Source: Azorinus chamasolen
Lineage: Eukaryota > Mollusca > Bivalvia > Cardiida > Solecurtidae
DNA: 64,000 nucleotides
Direction: 5' to 3'
Assembly: GCA_963576725.1 (NCBI GenBank)
Contig: OY755252.1
Location: forward strand, 24,744,655 to 24,808,654
A model generated the notes under the pieces. The model made no database searches. It had not been told where the DNA came from and worked only from the letters and a program-made list of their open reading frames with translations. Numbering within the stretch: the stretch's first letter is position 1; the number at the start of each line of letters is the position of its first letter. The position numbers and the translations under genes were made by a program. Positions 13,401-27,320 of the stretch are shown one piece after another.

Positions 13401-16400
13401 CTATCGATTGCAATCGAGTTTTTTCTTCTAGCACTTCCTGTTCTGCTTTTTCACTCTAGTGCAAGATTTTGAGGTCCAAGGTTCGAAACCTTGATATCAA
13501 TCGATTTAATGACCAGAAATGAGCAACTTTTGTTCTTACATATATATTCCATATCTGTCCGGTAACGTATTATAAGTGAAACTCAGTTATTGGGCTCTGG
13601 CACAAACAAGGGAACACAATCCGCTTGTATTCAGCTGAGTTATCAATTTGACCAATGTTTCAAACTCTGTGTACTGAATCCTTTCCAACGATATGCTACA
13701 AGCTTGTACTTGAAAGCATTAAGATCGGGACAACACGACCGGCATTTCCGGTCACTCGGCACTAAATCGGGTTGTGTAACCAAATTGAAAAATGAAAATC
13801 GTCATAACTTTTTAAAAAAGAAAGATGGAAATATAAAGTAAATTTCAAAGTTGTTTGTCAAGACAATGTCTACCGATTGATATAAAATTTTCTAGGATCT
13901 GACGTCATATAGCCGAGATCGGGGCCGAAAACCATTTCCGGTCAAATTTTGAACCGATATAACAGAATAACCATCGGAGATAGAAAAATAGTGTCAACAG
14001 CAAATATGCTTCATTTTACATGCCCTATCGATTGCAATCGAGTTTTTTCTTCTAGCACTTCCGGTTCTGCTTTTTCACTCTAGTGCTAGATTTTGAGGTC
14101 CAAGGTTCGAAACCTTGATATCAATCGATTTAATGACCAGAAATGAGCAACTTTTGTTCTTACATATATATTCCATATCTGTCCGGTAACGTATTATAAG
14201 TGAAACTCAGTTATTGGGCTCTGGCACAAACAAGGGAACACAATCCGCTTGTATTCAGCTGAGTTATCAATTTGACCAATGTTTCAAACTCTGTGTACTG
14301 AATCCTTTCCAACGATATGCTACAAGCTTGTACTTGAAAGCATTAAGATCGGGACAACACGACCGGCATTTCCGGTCACTCGGCACTAAATCGGGTTGTG
14401 TAACCAAATTGAAAAATGAAAATCGTCATAACTTTTTAAAAAAGAAAGATGGAAATATAAAGTAAATTTCAAAGTTGTTTGTCAAGACAATGTCTACCGA
14501 TTGATATAAAATTTTCTAGGATCTGACGTCATATAGCCGAGATCGGGGCCGAAAACCATTTCCGGTCAAATTTTGAACCGATATAACAGAATAACCATCG
14601 GAGATAGAAAAATAGTGTCAACAGCAAATATGCTTCATTTTACATGCCCTATCGATTGCAATCGAGTTTTTTCTTCTAGCACTTCCGGTTCTGCTTTTTC
14701 ACTCTAGTGCTAGATTTTGAGGTCCAAGGTTCGAAACCTTGATATCAATCGATTTAATGACCAGAAATGAGCAACTTTTGTTCTTACATATATATTCCAT
14801 ATCTGTCCGGTAACGTATTATAAGTGAAACTCAGTTATTGGGCTCTGGCACAAACACGGGAACACAATCCGCTTGTATTCAGCTGAGTTATCAATTTGAC
14901 CAATGTTTCAAACTCTGTGTACTGAATCCTTTCCAACGATATGCTACAAGCTTGTACTTGAAAGCTTTAAGATCGGGACAACACGACCGGTATTTTAGGT
15001 CTCTCGGTACTAAATCGGATTGTGTAACCAAATTGAAAAATGAAAATCGTCATAACTTTTTAAAAAAGAAAGATGGAAATATAAAGTAAATTGCAAAGTT
15101 GTTTGACAAGACAATGTCTACCAATTGATGTAAAATTTTCTAGGGTCTGACGTCACATAGCCGAGAACGGGGCCGAAAACCATTTCCGGTCAAATTTTGA
15201 ACCGATATAACAGAATAACCATCGGAGATAGAAAAATAGTGTCAACAGCAAATATGCTTCAATTTACATGCCCTATCGATTGCAATCGAGTTTTTTCTTC
15301 TAGCACTTCCGGTTCTGCTTTTTCACTCTAGTGCAAGATTTTGAGGTCCAAGGTTCGAAACCTTGATATCAATCGATTTAATGACCAGAAATGAGCAACT
15401 TTTGTTCTTACATATATATTCCATATCTGTCCGGTAACGTATTATAAGTGAAACTCAGTTATTGGGCTCTGGCACAAACAAGGGAACACAATCCGCTTGT
15501 ATTCAGCTGAGTTATCAATTTGACCAATGTTTCAAACTCTGTGTACTGAATCCTTTCCAACGATATGCTACAAGCTTGTACTTGAAAGCATTAAGATCGG
15601 GACAACACGACCGGCATTTCCGGTCACTCGGCACTAAATCGGGTTGTGTAACCAAATTGAAAAATGAAAATCGTCATAACTTTTTAAAAAAGAAAGATGG
15701 AAATATAAAGTAAATTTCAAAGTTGTTTGTCAAGACAATGTCTACCAATTGATGTAAAATTTTCTAGGATCTGACGTCACATAGCCGAGATCGGGACCGA
15801 AAACCATTTCCGGTCAAATTTTGAACCGGTATAACAGAATAACCATCGGAGATAGAAAAATAGTGTCAACAGCAAATATGCTTCATTTTACATGCCCTAT
15901 CGATTGCAATCGAGTTTTTTCTTCTAGCACTTCCGGTTCTGCTTTTTCACTCTAGTGCTAGATTTTGAGGTCCAAGGTTCGAAACCTTGATATCAATCGA
16001 TTTAATGACCAGAAATGAGCAACTTTTGTTCTTACATATATATTCCATATCTGTCCGGTAACGTATTATAAGTGAAACTCAGTTATTGGGCTCTGGCACA
16101 AACACGGGAACACAATCCGCTTGTATTCAGCTGAGTTATCAATTTGACCAATGTTTCAAACTCTGTGTACTGAATCCTTTCCAACGATATGCTACAAGCT
16201 TGTACTTGAAAGCTTTAAGATCGGGACAACACGACCGGTATTTCCGGTCTCTCGGTACTAAATCGGATTGTGTAACCAAATTGAAAAATGAAAATCGTCA
16301 TAACTTTTTAAAAAAGAAAGATGGAAATATAAAGTAAATTGCAAAGTTGTTTGACAAGACAATGTCTACCAATTGATGTAAAATTTTCTAGGGTCTGACG

Positions 16401-17957
16401 TCACATAGCCGAGAACGGGGCCGAAAACCATTTCCGGTCAAATTTTGAACCGATATAACAGAATAACCATCGGAGATAGAAAAATAGTGTCAACAGCAAA
16501 TATGCTTCAATTTACATGCCCTATCGATTGCAATCGAGTTTTTTCTTCTAGCACTTCCGGTTCTGCTTTTTCACTCTAGTGCAAGATTTTGAGGTCCAAG
16601 GTTCGAAACCTTGATATCAATCGATTTAATGACCAGAAATGAGCAACTTTTGTTCTTACATATATATTCCATATCTGTCCGGTAACGTATTATAAGTGAA
16701 ACTCAGTTATTGGGCTCTGGCACAAACAAGGGAACACAATCCGCTTGTATTCAGCTGAGTTATCAATTTGACCAATGTTTCAAACTCTGTGTACTGAATC
16801 CTTTCCAACGATATGCTACAAGCTTGTACTTGAAAGCATTAAGATCGGGACAACACGACCGGCATTTCCGGTCACTCGGCACTAAATCGGGTTGTGTAAC
16901 CAAATTGAAAAATGAAAATCGTCATAACTTTTTAAAAAAGAAAGATGGAAATATAAAGTAAATTGCAAAGTTGTTTGTCAAGACAATGTCTACCGATTGA
17001 TGTAAAATTTTCTAGGATCTGACGTCACATAGCCGAGATCGGGGCCGAAAACCATTTCCGGTCAAATTTTGAACCGATATAACAGAATAACCATCGGAGA
17101 TAGAAAAATAGTGTCAACAGCAAATATGCTTCATTTTACATGCCCTATCGATTGCAATCGAGTTTTTTCTTCTAGCACTTCCGGTTCTGCTTTTTCACTC
17201 TAGTGCTAGATTTTGAGGTCCAAGGTTCGAAACCTTGATATCAATCGATTTAATGACCAGAAATGAGCAACTTTTGTTCTTACATATATATTCCATATCT
17301 GTCCGATAACGTATTATAAGTGAAACTCAGTTATTGGGCTCTGGCACAAACACGGGAACACAATCCGCTTGTATTCAGCTGAGTTATCAATTTGACCAAT
17401 GTTTCAAACTCTGTGTACTGAATCCTTTCCAACGATATGCTACAAGCTTGTACTTGAAAGCTTTAAGATCGGGACAACACGACCGGTATTTCCGGTCTCT
17501 CGGCACTAAATCGGATTGTGTAACCAAATTGAAAAATGAAAATCGTCATAACTTTTTAAAACAGAAAGATGGAAATATAAAGTAAATTGCAAAGTTGTTT
17601 GACACGACAATGTCTATCGATTGATGTAAAATTTTCTAGGGTCTGACGTCACATAGCCGAGAACGGGGCCGAAAACCATTTCCGGTCAAATTTTGAACCG
17701 GTATAACAGAATAACCATCGGAGATAGAAAAATAGTGTCAACAGCAAATATGCTTCATTTTACATGCCCTATCGATTGCAATCGAGTTTTTTCTTCTAGC
17801 ACTTCCGGTTCTGCTTTTTCACTCTAGTGCTAGATTTTGAGGTTCAAGGTTCGAAACCTTGATATTAATCGATTTAATGACCAGAAATGAGCAACTTTTG
17901 TTCTTACATATATATTCCATATCTGTCCGGTAACGTATTATAAGTGAAACTCAGTTA
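10470..17957 (+). repeat. Five-monomer higher-order repeat, A-A-B-C-D, with an inserted B-C step
   Basis: Types by diagnostic variants are: A, GATTGATATAAAA with GACGTCATATAG; B, CTCTCGGTACT with TACCAATTGATG; C, TTGCAAAGTTGTTTGTCAAG; D, TTTTAAAACAGAAAG. Units from 10470 read A,A,B,C,D, and from 13590 read A,A,B,C-like,B,C,D. The second block therefore equals the first plus a two-monomer insertion. The five-monomer period is 3120 bp. Confidence 0.8.
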
Positions 17958-19206
17958 TTGGGCTCTGGCACAAACACGGGAACACAATCCGCTTGTATTC
18001 AGCTGAGTTATCAATTTGACCAATGTTTCAAACTCTGTGTACTGAATCCTTTCCAACGATATGCTACAAGCTTGTACTTGAAAGCTTTAAGATCGGGACA
18101 ACACGACCGGTATTTCCGGTCTCTCGGCACTAAATCGGATTGTGTAACCAAATTGAAAAATGAAAATCGTCATAACTTTTTAAAAAAGAAAGATGGAAAT
18201 ATAAAGTAAATTGCAAAGTTGTTTGACAAGACAATGTCTACCGATTGATGTAAAATTGTCTAGGGTCTGACGTCACATAGCCGAGAACGGGGCCGAAAAC
18301 CATTTCCGGTCAAATTTTGAACCGATATAACAGAATAACCATCGGAGATAGAAAAATAGTGTCAACAGCAAATATGCTTCATTTTACATGCCCTATCGAT
18401 TGCAATCGAGTTTTTTCTTCTAGCACTTCCGGTTCTGCTTTTTCACTCTAGTGCTAGATTTTGAGGTCCAAGGTTCGAAACCTTGATATCAATCGATTTA
18501 ATGACCAGAAATGAGCAACTTTTGTTCTTACATATATATTCCATATCTGTCCGATAACGTATTATAAGTGAAACTCAGTTATTGGGCTCTGGCACAAACA
18601 CGGGAACACAATCCGCTTGTATTCAGCTGAGTTATCAATTTGACCAATGTTTCAAACTCTGTGTACTGAATCCTTTCCAACGATATGCTACAAGCTTGTA
18701 CTTGAAAGCTTTAAGATCGGGACAACACGACCGGTATTTCCGGTCTCTCGGCACTAAATCGGATTGTGTAACCAAATTGAAAAATGAAAATCGTCATAAC
18801 TTTTTAAAAACAGAAAGATGGAAATATAAATTAAATTGCAAAGTTGTTTGACACGACAATGTCTATCGATTGATGTAAAATTTTCTAGGGTCTGACGTCA
18901 CATAGCCGAGAACGGGGCCGAAAACCATTTCCGGTCAAATTTTGAACCGGTATAACAGAATAACCATCGGAGATAGAAAAATAGTGTCAACAGCAAATAT
19001 GCTTCATTTTACATGCCCTATCGATTGCAATCGAGTTTTTTCTTCTAGCACTTCCGGTTCTGCTTTTTCACTCTAGTGCAAGATTTTGAGGTCCAAGGTT
19101 CGAAACCTTGATATCAATCGATTTAATGACCAGAAATGAGCAACTTTTGTTCTTACATATATATTCCATATCTGTCCGGTAACGTATTATAAGTGAAACT
19201 CAGTTA

Positions 19207-20454
19207 TTGGGCTCTGGCACAAACAAGGGAACACAATCCGCTTGTATTCAGCTGAGTTATCAATTTGACCAATATTTCAAACTCTCTGTACTGAATCCTT
19301 CCCAACGATATGCTACAAGCTTGTACTTGAAAGCATTATGATCGGGACAACACGACCGGTATTTCCGGTCTCTCGGCACTAAATCGGGTTGTGTAACCAA
19401 ATTGAAAAATGAAAATCGTCATAACTTTTTAAAACAGAAAGATGGAAATATAAAGTAAATTGCAAAGTTGTTTGATACGACAATGTCTATCGATTGATGT
19501 AAAATTTTCTAGGGTCTGACGTCACTTAGCCGAGAACGGGGCCGAAAACCATTTCCGGTCAAATTTTGAACCGGTATAACAGAATAACCATCGGAGATAG
19601 AAAAATAGTGTCAACAGCAAATATGCTTCATTTTACATGCCCTATCGATTGCAATCGAGTTTTTTCTTCTAGCACTTCCGGTTCTGCTTTTTCACTCTAG
19701 TGCAAGATTTTGAGGTCCAAGGTTCGAAACCTTGATATCAATCGATTTAATGACCAGAAATGAGCAACTTTTGTTCTTACATATATATTCCATATCTGTC
19801 CGGTAACGTATTATAAGTGAAACTCAGTTATTGGGCTCTGGCACAAACAAGGGAACACAATCCGCTTGTATTCAGCTGAGTTATCAATTTGACCAATATT
19901 TCAAACTCTCTGTACTGAATCCTTCCCAACGATATGCTACAAGCTTGTACTTGAAAGCATTATGATCGGGACAACACGACCGGTATTTCCGGTCTCTCGG
20001 CACTAAATCGGGTTGTGTAACCAAATTGAAAAATGAAAATCGTCATAACTTTTTAAAAAAGAAAGATGGAAATATAAAGTAAATTGCAAAGTTGTTTGAC
20101 AAGACAATGTCTACCGATTGATGTAAAATTTTCTAGGGTCTGACGTCACATAGCCGAGAACGGGGCCGAAAACCATTTCCGGTCAAATTTTGAACCGATA
20201 TAACAGAATAACCATCGGAGATAGAAAAATAGTGTCAACAGCAAATATGCTTCATTTTACATGCCCTATCGATTGCAATCGAGTTTTTTCTTCTAGCACT
20301 TCCGGTTCTGCTTTTTCACTCTAGTGCAAGATTTTGAGGTCCAAGGTTCGAAACCTTGATATCAATCGATTTAATGACCAGAAATGAGCAACTTTTGTTC
20401 TTACATATATATTCCATATCTGTCCGGTAACGTATTATAAGTGAAACTCAGTTA
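19207..20454 (+). repeat. Two monomers whose shared open frame is closed by TGA
   Basis: Units at 19207 and 19831 both carry AAGCATTATGATCGGG instead of AAGCATTAAGATCGGG. This puts an in-frame TGA at 19339 and 19963 in the otherwise recurrent 83-codon frame. Together with homopolymer indels in the units at 7973, 18582, 22327 and 24824, this argues that the frame is not maintained as protein. Confidence 0.85.
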
Positions 20455-21702
20455 TTGGGCTCTGGCACAAACAAGGGAACACAATCCGCTTGTATTCAGC
20501 TGAGTTATCAATTTGACCAATGTTTCAAACTCTGTGTACTGAATCCTTTCCAACGATATGCTACAAGCTTGTACTTGAAAGCATTAAGATCGGGACAACA
20601 CGACCGGTATTTCCGGTCACTCGGCACTAAATCGGGTTGTGTAACCAAATTGAAAAATGAAAATCGTCATAACTTTTTAAAAAAGAAAGATGGAAATATA
20701 AAGTAAATTTCAAAGTTGTTTGTCAAGACAATGTCTACCGATTGATGTAAAATTTTCTAGGATCTGACGTCATATAGCCGAGATCGGGGCCGAAAACCAT
20801 TTCCGGTCAAATTTTGAACCGATATAACAGAATAACCATCGGAGATAGAAAAATAGTGTCAACAGCAAATATGCTTCATTTTACATGCCCTATCGATTGC
20901 AATCGAGTTTTTTCTTCTAGCACTTCCGGTTCTGCTTTTTCACTCTAGTGCTAGATTTTGAGGTCCAAGGTTCGAAACCTTGATATCAATCGATTTAATG
21001 ACCAGAAATGAGCAACTTTTGTTCTTACATATATATTCCATATCTGTCCGGTAACGTATTATAAGTGAAACTCAGTTATTGGGCTCTGGCACAAACAAGG
21101 GAACACAATCCGCTTGTATTCAGCTGAGTTATCAATTTGACCAATGTTTCAAACTCTGTGTACTGAATCCTTTCCAACGATATGCTACAAGCTTGTACTT
21201 GAAAGATTTAAGATCGGGACAACACGACCGGTATTTCCGGTCTCTCAGCACTAAATCGGATTGTGTAACCAAATTGAAAAATGAAAATCGTCATAACTTT
21301 TTAAAAAAGAAAGATGGAAATATAAAGTAAATTGCAAAGTTGTTTGACAAGACAATGTCTACCGATTGATGTAAAATTTTCTAGGGTCTGACGTCACATA
21401 GCCGAGAACGGGGCCGAAAACCATTTCCGGTCAAATTTTGAACCGGTATAACAGAATAACCATCGGAGATAGAAAAATAGTGTCAACAGCAAATATGTTT
21501 CATTTTACATGCCCTATCGATTGCAATCGAGTTTTTTCTTCTAGCACTTCCGGTTCTGCTTTTTCACTCTGGTGCTAGAGTTTTAGGTCCAAGGTTCGAA
21601 ACCTTGATATCAATCGATTTAATGACCAGAAATGAGCAACTTTTGTTCCTACATATATATTCCATATCTGTCCGGTAACGTATTATAAGTGAAACTCAGT
21701 TA

Positions 21703-24700
21703 TTGGGCTCTGGCACAAACAAGGGAACACAATCCGCTTGTATTCAGCTGAGTTATCAATTTGACCAATGTTTCAAACTCTGTGTACTGAATCCTTTCCA
21801 ACGATATGCTACAAGCTTGTACTTGAAAGCTTTAAGATCGGGACAACACGACCGGTATTTTAGGTCTCTCGGCACTAAATCGGATTGTGTAACCAAATTG
21901 AAAAATGAAAATCGTCATAACTTTTTAAAAAAGAAAGATGAAAATATAAAGTAAATTGCAAAGTTGTTTGACAAGACAATGTCTACCGATTGATATAAAA
22001 TTTTCTAGGGTCTGACGTCACATAGCCGAGAACGGGGCCGAAAACCATTTCCGGTCAAATTTTGAACCGGTATAACAGATTAACCATCAGAGATAGAAAA
22101 ATAGTGTCAACAGCAAATATGCTTCATTTTACATGCCCTATCGATTGCAATCGAGTTTTTTCTTCTAGCACTTCCGGTTCTGCTTTTTCATTCTAGTGCT
22201 AGATTTTGAGGTCAAAGGTTCGAAACCTTGATATCAATCGATTTAATGACCAGAAATGAGTAACTTTTGTTCTTACATATATATTCCATATCTGTCCGGT
22301 AACGTATTATAAGTGAAACTCAGTTATTGGGCTCTGGCACAAACAAGGGAACACAATCCGCTTGTATTCAGCTGAGTTATCAATTTGACCAATGTTTCAA
22401 ACTCTGTGTACTGAATCCTTTCCAACGATATGCTACAAGCTTGTACTTGAAAGCATTAAGATCGGGACAACACGACCGGCATTTCCGGTCACTCGGCACT
22501 AAATCGGGTTGTGTAACCAAATTGAAAAATGAAAATCGTCATAACTTTTTAAAAAAAGAAAGATGGAAATATAAAGTAAATTTCAAAGTTGTTTGTCAAG
22601 ACAATGTCTACCGATTGATGTAAAATTTTCTAGGATCTGACGTCACATAGCCGAGATCGGGGCCGAAAACCATTTCCGGTCAAATTTTGAACCGATATAA
22701 CAGAATAACCATCGGAGATAGAAAAATAGTGTCAACAGCAAATATGCTTCATTTTACATGCCCTATCGATTGCAATCGAGTTTTTTCTTCTAGCACTTCC
22801 GGTTCTGCTTTTTCACTCTAGTGCTAGATTTTGAGGTTCAAGGTTCGAAACCTTGATATTAATCGATTTAATGACCAGAAATGAGCAACTTTTGTTCTTA
22901 CATATATATTCCATATCTGTCCGATAACGTATTATAAGTGAAACTCAGTTATTGGGCTCTGGCACAAACACGGGAACACAATCCGCTTGTATTCAGCTGA
23001 GTTGTCAATTTGACCAATGTTTCAAACTCTGTGTACTTAATCCTTTCCAACGATATGCTACAAGCTTGTACTTGAAAGCTTTAAGATCGGGACAACACGA
23101 CCGGTATTTCCGGTCTCTCGGCACTAAATCGGATTGTGTAACCAAATTGAAAAATGAAAATCGTCATAACTTTTTAAAAAAGAAAGATGGAAATATAAAG
23201 TAAATTGCAAAGTTGTTTGACAAGACAATGTCTACCGATTGATGTAAAATTTTCTAGGGTCTGACGTCACATAGCCGAGAACGGGGCCGAAAACCATTTC
23301 CGGTCAAATTTTGAACCGATATAACAGAATAACCATCGGAGATAGAAAAATAGTGTCAACAGCAAATATGCTTCATTTTACATGCCCTATCGATTGCAAT
23401 CGAGTTTTTTCTTTCAGCACTTCCGGTTCTGCTTTTTCACTCTAGTGCTAGATTTTTAGGTCCAAGGTTCGAAACCTTGATATCAATCGATTTAATGACC
23501 AGAAATGAGCAACTTTTGTTCTTACATATATATTCCATATCTGTCCGATAACGTATTATAAGTGAAACTCAGTTATTGGGCTCTGGCACAAACACGGGAA
23601 CACAATCCGCTTGTATTCAGCTGAGTTATCAATTTGACCAATGTTTCAAACTCTGTGTACTGAATCCTTTCCAACGATATGCTACAAGCTTGTACTTGAA
23701 AGCTTTAAGATCGGGACAACACGACCGGTATTTTCGGTCTCTCGGCACTAAATCGGATTGTGTAACCAAATTGAAAAATGAAAATCGTCATAACTTTTTA
23801 AAAAAGAAAGATGGAAATATAAAGTAAATTGCAAAGTTGTTTGACAAGACAATGTCTACCGATTGATGTAAAATTTTCTAGGGTCTGACGTCACATAGCC
23901 GAGAACGGGGCCGAAAACCATTTCCGGTCAAATTTTGAACCGATATAACAGAATAACCATCGGAGATAGAAAAATAGTGTCAACAGCAAATATGCTTCAT
24001 TTTACATGCCCTATCGATTGCAATCGAGTTTTTTCTTCTAGCACTTCCGGTTCTGCTTTTTCACTCTAGTGCTAGATTTTTAGGTCCAAGGTTCGAAACC
24101 TTGATATCAATCGATTTAATGACCAGAAATGAGCAACTTTTGTTCTTACATATATATTCCATATCTGTCCGGTAACGTATTATAAGTGAAACTCAGTTAT
24201 TGGGCTCTGGCACAAACAAGGGAACACAATCCGCTTGTATTCAGCTGAGTTATCAATTTGACCAATGTTTCAAACTCTGTGTACTGAATCCTTTCCAACG
24301 ATATGCTACAAGCTTGTACTTGAAAGCTTTAAGATCGGGACAACACGACCGGTATTTTAGGTCTCTCGGCACTAAATCGGATTGTGTAACCAAATTGAAA
24401 AATGAAAATCGTCATAACTTTTTAAAAAAGAAAGATGAAAATATAAAGTAAATTGCAAAGTTGTTTGACAAGACAATGTCTACCGATTGATATAAAATTT
24501 TCTAGGGTCTGACGTCACATAGCCGAGAACGGGGCCGAAAACCATTTCCGGTCAAATTTTGAACCGGTATAACAGATTAACCATCAGAGATAGAAAAATA
24601 GTGTCAACAGCAAATATGCTTCATTTTACATGCCCTATCGATTGCAATCGAGTTTTTTCTTCTAGCACTTCCGGTTCTGCTTTTTCATTCTAGTGCTAGA

Positions 24701-26696
24701 TTTTGAGGTCAAAGGTTCGAAACCTTGATATCAATCGATTTAATGACCAGAAATGAGCAACTTTTGTTCTTACATATATATTCCATATCTGTCCGGTAAC
24801 GTATTATAAGTGAAACTCAGTTATTGGGCTCTGGCACAAACAAGGGAACACAATCCGCTTGTATTCAGCTGAGTTATCAATTTGACCAATGTTTCAAACT
24901 CTGTGTACTGAATCCTTTCCAACGATATGCTACAAGCTTGTACTTGAAAGCATTAAGATCGGGACAACACGACCGGCATTTCCGGTCACTCGGCACTAAA
25001 TCGGGTTGTGTAACCAAATTGAAAAATGAAAATCGTCATAACTTTTTAAAAAAAGAAAGATGGAAATATAAAGTAAATTTCAAAGTTGTTTGTCAAGACA
25101 ATGTCTACCGATTGATGTAAAATTTTCTAGGATCTGACGTCACATAGCCGAGATCGGGGCCGAAAACCATTTCCGGTCAAATTTTGAACCGATATAACAG
25201 AATAACCATCGGAGATAGAAAAATAGTGTCAACAGCAAATATGCTTCATTTTACATGCCCTATCGATTGCAATCGAGTTTTTTCTTCTAGCACTTCCGGT
25301 TCTGCTTTTTCACTCTAGTGCTAGATTTTGAGGTTCAAGGTTCGAAACCTTGATATTAATCGATTTAATGACCAGAAATGAGCAACTTTTGTTCTTACAT
25401 ATATATTCCATATCTGTCCGATAACGTATTATAAGTGAAACTCAGTTATTGGGCTCTGGCACAAACACGGGAACACAATCCGCTTGTATTCAGCTGAGTT
25501 GTCAATTTGACCAATGTTTCAAACTCTGTGTACTTAATCCTTTCCAACGATATGCTACAAGCTTGTACTTGAAAGCTTTAAGATCGGGACAACACGACCG
25601 GTATTTCCGGTCTCTCGGCACTAAATCGGATTGTGTAACCAAATTGAAAAATGAAAATCGTCATAACTTTTTAAAAAAGAAAGATGGAAATATAAAGTAA
25701 ATTGCAAAGTTGTTTGACAAGACAATGTCTACCGATTGATGTAAAATTTTCTAGGGTCTGACGTCACATAGCCGAGAACGGGGCCGAAAACCATTTCCGG
25801 TCAAATTTTGAACCGATATAACAGAATAACCATCGGAGATAGAAAAATAGTGTCAACAGCAAATATGCTTCATTTTACATGCCCTATCGATTGCAATCGA
25901 GTTTTTTCTTTTAGCACTTCCGGTTCTGCTTTTTCACTCTAGTGCTAGATTTTTAGGTCCAAGGTTCGAAACCTTGATATCAATCGATTTAATGACCAGA
26001 AATGAGCAACTTTTGTTCTTACATATATATTCCATATCTGTCCGATAACGTATTATAAGTGAAACTCAGTTATTGGGCTCTGGCACAAACACGGGAACAC
26101 AATCCGCTTGTATTCAGCTGAGTTATCAATTTGACCAATGTTTCAAACTCTGTGTACTGAATCCTTTCCAACGATATGCTACAAGCTTGTACTTGAAAGC
26201 TTTAAGATCGGGACAACACGACCGGTATTTTCGGTCTCTCGGCACTAAATCGGATTGTGTAACCAAATTGAAAAATGAAAATCGTCATAACTTTTTAAAA
26301 AAGAAAGATGGAAATATAAAATAAATTGCAAAGTTGTTTGACAAGACAATGTCTACCGATTGATGTAAAATTTTCTAGGGTCTGACGTCACATAGCCGAG
26401 AACGGGGCCGAAAACCATTTCCGGTCAAATTTTGAACCGATATAACAGAATAACCATCGGAGATAGAAAAATAGTGTCAACAGCAAATATGCTTCATTTT
26501 ACATGCCCTATCGATTGCAATCGAGTTTTTTCTTCTAGCACTTCCGGTTCTGCTTTTTCACTCTAGTGCTAGATTATTAGGTCCAAGGTTCGAAACCTTG
26601 ATATCAATCGATTTAATGACCAGAAATGAGCAACTTTTGTTCTTACATATATATTCCATATCTGTCCGATAACGTATTATAAGTGAAACTCAGTTA
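21703..26696 (+). repeat. Four-monomer higher-order repeat, two near-identical 2497-bp copies
   Basis: Copies span 21703-24199 and 24200-26696. Shared variants by unit are GTATTTTAGGTC with CAGATTAACCATCAG; an extra A in the run before GAAAGATGG; GAGTTGTCAATTTG with GTACTTAATCC; and GTATTTTCGGTC. The few differences I saw include GAGTAAC against GAGCAAC and CTTTCAGCAC against CTTTTAGCAC. This looks like the most recent exchange in the array. Confidence 0.88.
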
Positions 26697-27320
26697 TTGG
26701 GCTCTGGCACAAACAAGGGAACACAATCCGCTTGTATTCAGCTGAGTTATCAATTTGACCAATGTTTCAAACTCTGTGTACTGAATCCTTTCCAACGATA
26801 TGCTACAAGCTTGTACTTGAAAGCATTAAGATCGGGACAACACGACCGGTATTTCCGGTCTCTCGGCACTAAATCGGGTTGTGTAACCAAATTGAAAAAT
26901 GAAAATCGTCATAACTTTTTAAAAAAGAAAGATGGAAATATAAAGTAAATTTCAAAGTTGTTTGTCAAGACAATGTCTACCGATTGATGTAAAATTTTCT
27001 AGGGTCTGACGTCACATAGCCGAGAACGGGGCCGAAAACCATTTCCGGTCAAATTTTGAACCGGTATAACAGATTAACCATCGGAGATAGAAAAATAGTG
27101 TCAACGGCAAATATGCTTCATTTTACATGCCCTATCGATTGCAATCGAGTTTTTTCTTCTAGCACTTCCGGTTCTGCTTTTTCATTCTAGTGCTAGATTT
27201 TGAGGTCCAAGGTTCGAAACCTTGATATCAATCGATTTAATGACCAGAAATGAGCAACTTTTGTTCTTGCATATATATTCCATATCTGTCCGGTAACGTA
27301 TTATAAGTGAAACTCAGTTA